A stretch of 64,000 nucleotides of DNA. It comes from Lytechinus variegatus. Taxonomy: Eukaryota; Echinodermata; Echinoidea; Temnopleuroida; Toxopneustidae. Below the pieces are notes generated by a model. That model was not told the origin of the DNA, did not search any database, and saw only the letters and a program-made list of their open reading frames with translations. Location: assembly GCF_018143015.1 (NCBI RefSeq), contig NC_054758.1, positions 12,001,001-12,065,000 of the forward strand, written 5' to 3'. Made by a program: the position numbers and the translations under genes. How positions within the stretch are numbered: the stretch's first letter is position 1; every line of letters begins with the position of its first letter. Shown piece by piece: positions 36,087 through 48,000 of this stretch.

Positions 36087-39000
36087 ATGGGCCGATATAG
36101 CTGCCGTGTGGCGACAACGAATGATGTACCGACTGTGTATGATCTTCTCAATGAGTACGTCGTCGAACAGGGTTTAGAGGAAGTACTAACGAATTCGAAG
36201 CAAGGTAAGTACATATGTATTCATCAATAGCAGAAAATGGTTTGGTTGACTTTGATTTAAATCTTTATAGGATTTGAAATCAATCGAAGCTAAAAAAGAT
36301 ATAAAACACAAAGAGGACTCGGAGTCAAATATGACAGGGGTGATATCGCTTGTAGCATTATGTGCATGTATTGGGTAGTGCACTCATGCACAATTTTTTT
36401 AAGGATGGTAGAAACATGGGCCCCGTCTTACAAAGAGTTACAATTGATCAGATCAATCGATGTAATGGAAAGCCAGCAACGTCAACATCTAAACTGCATG
36501 TTACTTCGAAAATGTTTCCTAGATGTCAAGTGTAATCATGCATTCAGTGTTTACTTGAAAATTCAGTGTGCTTATATTTGTTTAGAAAGGATATCGTATA
36601 GATTTCCTGGAAAAAATATGATAATAATAAATAAGACTTATATCGCGCCAAATCCACTCTGTAGAGTGCTCAAAGCGCTTTTAAGGAAATTATAATAAAT
36701 GAAATTATGAAGAATTGAAGAGAAAAGTTTTAAGGTAATGTTTGAAAGTTTCAGAGGTCAAGCACTGTTTGATGTTTTCAGGGAGGCTATTCCATAACTT
36801 AGAGAATGAGTAAAGAAATGATCTCCCCCTCCAGGTTTTGGAAACTTTGGGGGTAACAAGAGAATTGGAAAGGAGGAACGTAAGAATCTTGAAGGGGTAT
36901 AACTTTTGATCAGTGAAATGAGATACTGGGGGAGAAGAGCCATGAACACAGTGGAAAGTTAACAACAAAATCTTGAACATAATACGTTGTTTTACAGGGA
37001 GCCAATGTAAGGATCTTAAAATAGTAGTAATGTGAGTGCGCCTGGTGGATAGAGAAACAATGCGAGCGGCAGCATTTTGAAGTTTCTGAACTTTGACTAA
37101 CTGATTCTGGGGTAGATTAAACAAAAGGGAGTTTCCAAAATCGAGACGGGACGAAATTAAAGCGTGAACCAATTTTTCAGTGGCCGGTCGAGACAAGTAT
37201 TTCCTAATAAAACCAATATTTCGCAATTGGTAGCGAACTGATCTACAAATAAATGTGATTCGACATAGTCATGTGAGAATAAAAAACTATACCGAGATTG
37301 CGACAAGAACTTGACAAATTTACAGTGAGGCCAGAAAATGCGATGGAGTTGATGTGGATTTTACTAAGCTGTACTTTGGAGCCAAAAAGAAGAAATTCAC
37401 ACTTGGCTGAATTCAACTTAAGAGAGTGAGAAGTCAGCCAATTGGGAACATCAACCATGCAACATTCAAGACGATAAATGGAACTTTCTGCAGCTAGTTG
37501 ATCCGAATTAAAGGAAATCATGAGTTGGATGTCGTCTGCATAAATATGGTATTTAATTTCGTGTTTCAACAGGACTTGTCGCAATCCAGATAAATAAATC
37601 GAGAAGAGAGTTGGCCCGCCCACAGAACCCTGTGGTACTCCACAAGAGAGAGGCAAAGCATTGGACTTATAACCGTTAATACAAACAATCTGAGAATGGA
37701 ATGAGAGATAAGACTCAAACCACTTGTAAGCCTCACTCTTGACCCTGAGTGAACTAAGTATGTTCAAAAGGATAGTGTGATTTACAGTGTCGAAGGCGGA
37801 GGACAAATCTAACAGCAAAAGAGCTGTGGTGTTCCCTTTATCCATGCCTTGTAGGATATAATTAGACGCATCAAGAAGTAGTGTTTCTACACTATGATTG
37901 GACCTATAACCTGACGGGAAAGGATCGAGCAAATCATTATCCGAAAGGTATTCAGTCAATTGAGAGAACACAATCCTTTCAAGAATCTTGAACAAAAATG
38001 GTAAGTTTGAAACTGGGCGGTAGTTTTGGTCCAGGGAGGGTTTTTTAACAATGGGGTAATGAGAACAACTTTCAGAGAGGAAGGAACGTATATGCCTGTT
38101 CTATACTCATATTGATTAAATGGGAGAGAACTGGAGTGATATGATCTCGTCAGGAGTGGTTGGTTGGATAGTTTCAAAGGAAGAGGAAGTGAGCTGGCTG
38201 TGTGGTGACTCATCTGATGCTAAACTATCGCAGATCTTCTTGACTTTGGTCTGGAAGAAGTGATGGAAAGTAGACGCTATTTGCGAGCTGTCCGAGTGGG
38301 AAGGAAGAGGTGATGACTTTTGACGATTCAGTAGCCGATTAGCCACAGAGAAGTGTTTTTTTAGAGTCGTCGTGACAGTCTTCAATGATCGCCACATAAT
38401 GCAACGCTTTGCTCTCTTCACAAGGGAATTGACAATGTCTTCTGAGTGCGGAAGTTGTTATTATACCATGGAAAATCAACATGAATCCGGACTTTCCTTT
38501 CTTTCGGGGGTGCATGAATATCGAGAATCCTTCCCAGTTCAGAGTTATAACTATGTACGGCGGTGTCGACACAAAAGTCTGCACTCTCTGTCCCAGGAGC
38601 AATGATGTCACATTTAGTGATGTCTTTCGCAAAAGTCACCCTGTCGATGTTGTTGATGTTGCGACTGATTATAGTAGACTGGGACCGACTCGGCTTGGAA
38701 ATTTGACCTTCCATAAGATATGGTCTGAGATGCCAGGTATGACTCGAGGCTTCGATATGAGAGCTCGATCATCAGAGTCCCTAACCATGAAAACATCAAG
38801 GATGTGACCTCTGTCGTGTGTACAGACGGTGCCACGAGCCTAATTACATTAGGAGGGCTAAAAATATTCGTTCGACCCAACCCATTCGAATTTTTTCAAT
38901 TTGATGTTGCTGATTGACAAAAATGTATGAATATGATTCAAAATGAAACACTGATTCTAGAAATGGTAACTACTGAACTTCCTTCGCCCAAATTTCGAAG

Positions 39001-42000
39001 ATAAATAAGTAAATTGGAACTAGTTTTTTGACTGGCGGACTAATTAGGGCCATTTTACTGTTTCAGTTGATGAATTTGCTGCATTCATAGTTATCTTCAT
39101 AAATGGCGATTTATTTTAAAATGAGCTGGCTACGGTACCCTTTCCTGGTCAGATATGGAATGTCAGATGTATATCCTATCCAATGGTAGTAAACATTCCA
39201 CCCTCTAATTTCACATTTATTTTTTATGAATTTTTCAAAAGTGCCATTTTAACACACAAGTCTATGGGGGAATGTTTTACGCGCGTGACACCTGTAGGAG
39301 AATCAACTAGCCGAGAGATGGCGTGACCGCTGATTAGATCATTAAACTTCTGTGTGTCAGGTGAAGAGTTATTGTCTAGGTGAATGTTCAGGTCGCCAGT
39401 GATGAGAAAAGGTTGAGTTCGATATACATGTATGCTTTTATCCAGGAAATCAGAGAATTCATCTAGGAATCTGGAAAAACTATGTCCACCAGGTGGCCTA
39501 TAGATTACAGAGATGTCCATGCAATTAACATCGTTGGAGATGGTTGCAGATAGACATTCAAAACTGTCGAATTTTTCATGCGGCTTGGTGACAAGGTGAA
39601 GACTGTCCTTGTGAAGAAAAGCCACTCCACTGCCACGCCCAGAGACCCTTGGACAATGCTTGAAAGTGTAGGAGTCAGGACGCAGATCACCGATGACTGG
39701 ATCGTCATCTGATGTCAGCCATGTCTCACACAAACAAAATCTAATTTGTGATCTATGACAATATCTTGAAATATAGTTGGTTTATTACGCAGAGACCGGG
39801 AATTAATGCTGGCAAATTTAAGATGCCCCTTAAAGAGACCACGCCCTCCTCTCTTACCCCGATGAGTCTTCCGCCTTCGACAAGGTCTACTGATCCCGAG
39901 AGACACCAACCGGTCCCAAACAATGGGATTATCTTCCCGCCATCTTCTCGTGGAACAAGTATCCCCTATATTAAGGGCATGAAGTGTCTGACTATCATAT
40001 GTGAAATGTGATGTAATTGAATCAACTGAAAGGTTGGATCCTCTAGAAGAAGGCCCAGGGTTAGGGTTGATGTCTCCCGAGATCAGTAGCAAAATACGAA
40101 ATCTAGAAAGAGAATTGGCATACCGCTGAATGGGTGTACCAACCTACTTGTGCTTTCCATTTGGATCAGGTTTAACAGCATTACATGTACATGTACCAGC
40201 AGTAAAATGAACAAGTTCAGTAGTGAAAAACACAATACAAATGGATACAATAGATGCTAAGGCTGTCAGGCTAGCCAATTTCATTGTGAAAGTGCGCACA
40301 TATAGGTTAAGACGATCTGTTCAATCGTAACTCTTTCTAAGACGGGGCCCTGGTGTACTATTAATGAGAGGAGGACGTCGTGTATTACAGTTTCACATCA
40401 TATCATAAATGCATTATTGTTTGTCTATCATTAGAATAAGCCCCCAAAGAATGTTTGGTATATGTATATCTTCATTGCCCAAGGGGTAGAGTTGTGTAAC
40501 ATAAATAAAATCTGATAGCATAGCCAATGTAATGATGTCCACGTCATTAGTGATTTAGACATTCAATTGCTCATAACTTCCTTGTTTGTCCACTTTATCA
40601 ACTTTTGTTATTCTCTCATTTTTCTGCTTTCACACAAGCTAAAATTTTCCTGTGGTTTCATTCTCTTTAAATGAAAAAGATTATTAATTTCTTTATCTTC
40701 ACTTTGTTTTGATTTATCCAATTCATAAGTACAACAGAATAAACTTCTTAACCATTTCCCCCAACAGCCTTCAGCGACCATCACGAACGTGGGCTTTTTA
40801 CAGCAATCATCACAGAGGTTACAGATGAGGCAGAAAATAAAACTGAGATCATCGGATGTGCCTTTGTTTCTTTCCCCTACAATTACGTAGTCGGTACAGC
40901 TGGTTTTATACATTGCATGCTGTTATGTGAAACCGTCTTACAGGGGTAAGTATTATCGTCTAGCAATATGGTGGTGTTATATTGGGGCAGGAGGCAAATA
41001 CCAATTACCATTTTTTAAGTAGAAAAAAGAAGACTCCGGAAAAATAGATACACAAAAATGTAGGATATTGTCATAAGGAGACGTCCGGGTTATATAGGTC
41101 TTCTTGGTTTACCTATGTTGGATATTCAATGATAGTAATCATCACCAGCAAAAACATGTGGCCACCCTGAGGTCGTCTTCTCATAAATTTAACATTATTA
41201 TGAATATTTTTTTAAATAAAATTATTATCAGTATCATTAATATTGTTATCAATATTATCTTCAATATTGTTATTATCAACATTATTAGGCCTATTCATAT
41301 TATCATGATTATTATTTATCATGTTTATCACCAGACCATGGACTCCAGCAGATGTTACTCAAGATGCTTAAAGAGCTTTGTTTTTCTTCCTTAATAGTCA
41401 TGACAGAAATTCATTTGAACTTCAAACATTGTTGAGGATAGACATGGTAAACTTAAATTATTCCACCCGTCCGATCGGACCAATTTATGGTCTATATGAT
41501 AAAATATATAACATAGACAGGCCGGTGCACTGGCGGATCCAGGGGGGGGGGCAAACCCAATGACCCCCTTCTTGAGAGGCAGGATTAAAATTTGTCATGT
41601 AAAATTGCAGTTAAAACAGAAGTGTGCTCCCCTCTTCCTCTGGAATATGTGTCCCCCCCTGTTTGGAAAATCCTGGATCCGCCCCTGGGCCGGTGCACTT
41701 TCGAAAGTCGGAGTCGCGTCTTCCGCGCAGGAATCTTGCAAGCAGCTTGCATCACAGTCACAATGAGAACTGAAAGCTGCACAATCAAAAGACGCATTAC
41801 ATCATTGCCACAGTATCCTTGCTAAGATGACGCGAAACAGAGTTTTCGTAAATTGTCTTATATCCCATTCACATCGTCACGCGATCCATTCCGAACGCCA
41901 CACGATTGGCCTTAAATTTGGGGTGATAACCCTTTTTTTTGCTAGTCAAATATTTTTTTTAAAGAAAAAACCTGATATTTTCCAGCCACTGGTCCCGCTA

Positions 42001-45000
42001 CCTTTGGGGAAAGATTTCCGCCCTTGGTCCTGTTGACAAAACGTCTCCACGGCGAAATTCAGAATAAGTAAAACTAAAATTATAAGAGAAACGGGCGATT
42101 CCCATGAAGAAATGGAATAGATACATAAACAGAATAATGAATCGAATAATGCTACTACCGAATAAGGAAAAAATAAGAAAAATTAATGAGTACATGTCAT
42201 TCAAATCAATAAGCGATGGCATTCGTCCTAACTATAAACCCTGGCCAACGAATGTAGAGGGCTTCAACAATTTGCAATATTGCGGAAGTGTTGACGCCCT
42301 CTGCGTTCGTTGCTACTTACTAATACTTTCTTTTTGACTCGTTCCAGGTTACTACAGAAAAGCGTACTCATTTTATGATGGCGAGTGTATGTGGAAATGA
42401 CCACACATTTGATTCGGCTTTTGAGGCCGAAGGATTGATAGATATGGCCACCTTGCCGTCAGGTGAGAGTGATTTGTGGTTCATGGCGAATCCCTCGACA
42501 ACACCAGAATTTTCGGTAAGAATTTTTTTCTGAAAATACAGAAAATGTCATAATGATATTACACATTAATTTGAAATTCACAATTTGTCAAAGGATAAAA
42601 CCAAATGTATTTCCTTTCGCACATCAGACAAAATGCATTTACTTGATCCTCATCTAATAATGCATCTTTTTTACCTTGAAAATGAAATGAGAACTTAAGT
42701 TGTTAAAAACGTATTTGCAAGTTGTATGAAAAAGGTCCCACGAGGCAACCTTGTGGGACACCTTATTTACGACGCATTCCGATATACCCATGTATGTTCC
42801 CAGTGTGTTCCTGAGTATTTTTTTCTTTCATTGCTTTCATTTAATTTTTCATGAAGTAATATGCTTTTTCCTAGATATTTTCCACGTGTTTTATTTATTT
42901 ACTTTTTATCGCTTCCCGCTTATGGACATCTGCTTAAAATTTTTTCTTTTTTTGGCCCTCTTTCCCCCGTCCCCATTTCGGTTGAATTTGCTTTTTTCAT
43001 ACATTCTCAATAAAATCAAATTTATTTCTCTCCCTGCTCTCTCTCTTCCTTGTATCTCCCTATCTCTCTTTTTGACTATTGGCACTATTTTTTTTCAGAA
43101 TGACGATTATGTGGTCCGAGAGGGAAGTCTTGAAGATCTTGACGGCGTTTATGATTTGTGCAATGAGCTGATGAAGTTTGAGAAAATAGATGAGTATCGA
43201 CCTGCAAAATTTACCAAAGAAGGTAATGATACTGTAACATTACGCCAAACCATGGATATAGTTTTGTAATCCCCTATGTAAACATATAAAATAACATTCA
43301 ATCCTTTAATAACCGAAAAATACAAAAAAGTGCACACACAGTCCCGATTATCATTTTATGCTTTTGTACCCTGTATTATTTCATTTCATTTATTGTTTTT
43401 TGCAACATTTTTCACAACAAAATTCTGGAAAATAAAAATACATATCTGAAATTTGACATCAATATATTGAACAATAGTTTTGTATATAAATCATCAAATA
43501 TCTTACATATTAAATCTTATATATTATCATGTGTTACAATGAATTGTGATCGATAGAACGAAATACCTCCAGGAGTAAATAATGTCACGAAAAGGTTATT
43601 TATAGACGAATTTTGATAACGCATTTTAGCTGTGTGATCCCGCCCACTCTCCAGGGCTGATTATGATTATGACATGTTTTGAGATTTTGCTGTTTCATTA
43701 AAATCTACTACACTATAAAAACTGCGGTGTTAAAACTGACAACAATTGGTGTTAATAGAGGACCACACCCTGAGGTGTTAAAAATTACACCCTAAAAATT
43801 AAAAGTAACACCAAAGAGTGTAAATGTAACAACAAAAGCTGTTGTAATAACACCTATAGGTGTTAAACTAACACCACCAATTTAACACCGGTGTAAAATA
43901 ACTGGTGTGGTCCTCTATGTACACCGGTTTACACTACAGTTTTTGCTGTGTACAAACCCACAATTAGTTGGACTCTTCCTTACCTACAACGTTTGCGAAT
44001 TTTAATTACGAAGGGCTACTGCAATCTGCAAATTTATTTTCATCACCAAAATGCTTGTTATACACTCAAATTATTTGAGTTTACGAATTAATTTTAAGCT
44101 AAATCTACATAACCGTTCCTTTCGAGAATACGTCCAGAGTAAATAGACATATATTTTGTGGGGAATAAAACAAAATATTTATGTTGCTTAAGCTCGTGGT
44201 TTGGGAAGATTTTTTAAGAGGGGCGCTGGACTTGTAAACAAGCACCCCCCCTTCTCCCCCAAATAGTTTCAGTCCATAATAATTGTGATTTCGAGAAAAA
44301 ATGCCAAGCAGAAAAAATGGTTTTAATTACAAAAATTAGGTGATTTTGCTCAGAAAATAAATCGACACAAAAGGTAGGGGATTTTGGCCAAATCTCTACA
44401 ATTGAGAATACAAACATGATTAACAGGATACTGCCCTATGTGTGACCCCATCGCAGCATCCACACTACCATCAAAACATGATACTTCCTCAAATCCAACT
44501 TTCAGTATTCTCGCATGATGGAGGAGTGGACGATCCCCCATATGGTGCAATACTCGTAGAACATCGACGTCGCGTCGATGACGAGGAGAATGAAGTCCGT
44601 CCCGACATCGTCGGCTGTATACTGTATACCAAGATGTACCATTCCCTGAGAGGAGACACATACTGGCTGCAAGGGTTGTATATTTCACCACAACACACAG
44701 GTATACACAGTAAAAAAAATAGCATACTGTTTAAGCCTGTCACTCTAACAACGAGTTGTTTAAACTTTTTGTAACTGTTTAAACTTTTTAATCAAGTTGT
44801 ATAAAAAGTTTAAGCAGTTGTTTAAAAAATTCAAACAAAAGTTGTTAAAGTGACGGGCTTAAACAACGTGCTTAAAATTTTAAACAGCGTTTTTACAGTG
44901 TACATCTACAAGTGAACCTATGGTAGTCGACCTTCTATTATCTGATATTCCCCTCTAGTCCAAGCAATTTTCGATAATGTAACACAAGCCCAATTTTTTT

Positions 45001-48000
45001 GTAATAATTTTTGAAAATATATATATATTTATATTGATTAATTGATTAATAAATTAATTTATTATAATTGTTTATTAAATCATTTTTGTTTTTAAACTAT
45101 TTTTATTCATTTTTATTTCATTATTATTTATAAATCTTTATTTCATTAGTATTATTATTAACCATTTATTGATTATTATTATTATCATTATTATTATTTC
45201 TGTTATGATTATTATTATCATTATTATGATTAATATTATTATATATTTTTTTTTTTTGGGGGGGGCCATGTTCATTAATAAGTCGCAGACTCGCAGTCAT
45301 TTATCGCGACGACAAGCTCTAATCAATTTAGCTCTTGCCTCTCTTATCAGTGTCTCATGTTCCGATAGTTGTTAACAATTTCTCTGAAGACAATTTAAAT
45401 CTTAGCCAAGACTTTATCGAAGAAACATTTGGTAGAAATTCTTTTGAAGGAAAGTTAGTAGTTTCTATTGAAGATGAATACATTTATGGTCATGAAGATA
45501 TAAATCAATTCTTCTTCACAAGATTTTATTTAAATCTTCAAAATAGAAATGCCATTTAGTCCCCTCCTGACAAGAAATCTGTTAAAGCTTAGGTAAAACC
45601 AAGGGGTTTACCAAAGACTTCGTTCTCATCTAAAATCGAAAAAAATATATAGTTTTCAGTTAATAAATTTTCATATTTATCCCTTAATAAACTTCGACTG
45701 CAGTAAAAACAAATACTAGGGAAAAACTGACAAAACTAAAAAAAAGAGGCAGGGCCTATGTTTTTTCCTTCATGATAAATCTATTGCCGTGCTGTGGATC
45801 AAACCCCCCTGTTGAGTATAATGAATAATTCATTGCTAACCTTATTTACAGGGAAAGGTCTTGGAAAAGCGTTGGTGCGTGCATCGCTAGAGGTAATGAT
45901 ATACCCCCTCTTATCTCTCTTTGTGCCACACCCCCTCCCGAGTATATGTGCGTTTGTACATACTCTTAGTGGGAAAACGAGGACATCACACATCAGTCCG
46001 AGGACGTCTTCGGTACACAGACGGTCCCGAAGTATACGTGTTATTTTTATACGGGGTACTATTACCCGTATAGAATACATGTCGTTAATTGTATAGAACA
46101 ATTTTCTTTTCACTCACGGCATTCCTACTTTATACACACTAGTCCTCGGTTGCATAGTGACGTGCGATCATTTCTAAAAAGGAAAAGAAAAAAGGATGTC
46201 CTCAATTTCTATCATAATCGTGTATATCTGTGTAAGGCGTACGTGTTTTGTGTTTTTTTTTTTAACCTCATTCGTGCGTTTGATTGGGCAACTACACTAG
46301 AATGGATGGGTGTTAAAACTGACACTAGTTGGTGTCCCCTGCACTGCTCTGCACTACAAAAACTCTGGTATTAATTTAACACCAGCCCGGAATCTATATA
46401 TACATGTATATGTCCTCACCAGAGAAGTATTGAAACAACACCAGTATGGAATCAAACCGATGTTGTTTTAATAATAATTGGTGTTGTATAAACATCTATC
46501 TGGTGTTGGACCCAAACCAAACTGGTGTTGTATAAACACTTATCTGGTGTGGACATATATAGATTCCGGGCTGATGGCGTGCTTGCAGTGTGAGGACAAC
46601 ACCCCGATGTGTTAAAATAATGCCCTCAAGTTTAAGCATAACACTACACAGTGCTAAAGTCACGACCAAAGGTGCTGTATAGGAGTCGAACTAACACTGA
46701 AAATTTAACACTGCATTTAATGAGTGGTGTGGTCGTCTGTGTAAACTGGTTAACACATGGACCTACTACAGATAGGTCCATGGTTAACACCACATGTTTG
46801 CTGTGTATACATTGCTGCTCTAAAGTTTCGCAGAGTGGGTTACATTGGAAAAGAGTAAACAAAAAAAAAAATATGGCAAACTGGAGCAAACAGTCTCGAT
46901 AAACTAAATCCTCTTGGTGTTCTGTTCAAACCCGTTCTGCTATTGAGACACTTGACGTGTTAAAAAAAAACACATCAGTTTTCCAGTGTATTGTCTTAAT
47001 TGTGGCGTTGTGAGGTGAACTAATGAAATAAGAAAGGGTAAAAAGTAGTTTGGTTATTCACCGTGAATCTATAGAGTGAAACCTGTCTATAGTGACCACC
47101 CAAGGAAAACACGAAATGTGGCCTTTATAGACAGGTGGCTGCTATAGACAGGTTCTTATACACACAATCTGTCACCATGGGAATCGGTTTTAGTGGTCAC
47201 TATAGGCAGGTGGCCACTATAGAAAGGTGGCCACTAACACAGGTTTGACTAATTGACATTATACTTGAATAAGAATTAAAAATAAAATAGAATAAAAACA
47301 ATATGAATGTAAGGTGTCGGCAATATAGATATTTGGGAAGGAGTAATAAAATCTGCATTTATTGAAGGTACAAGTGTCTTACGAATAAGAGACAGAACAT
47401 CATTTCTATTCAGACCTTCCTTCGTCGTAATCTCCAGATTCCTATTTTCTACCAAGGTTCTTATTTTTGTCAGGTATCAAAACTCCAATGGAACAAAATT
47501 GATCTAATTTTGGTCAATGTAAATATTACAAATTTAATTTTCTCAGACCACAAAGCATTTCTCCTACAATACGTGATTCTCCTGTAGCATGAACTACAAT
47601 CCCATTGTCATCCGACGTGTTACCTGTCTTTTGATTGACTTCAGAAAATCAGTCTTAAAAATGGACTGGTGGAAAATAATGTAAATGATTCAAACAATTG
47701 CAAAAAATAGTAATGTCACCACAGCGCAGTACATGTAATATTTATTCATAACCAAGAGAAAAAGAAAATACAATGTAAACCTAAAATAGGGAAAAGAACA
47801 AAGGGCTTCTTAAAAAAAAGAAGAGATCAGAGGCCGCGGAAGGGGGGGGGGGTCGAACGGGGTTCAGCTCCCCATTTTTTCCCAAAACCGTGTAAAAAAA
47901 CTTAAAAATTACCATCTGACTGAATTTTTGCAAGGTCAGCCCCCCGACTGTCAAAACAGTTCACCCCCCATGGAGACTACTGTAAAGATGGCAAACCAGA

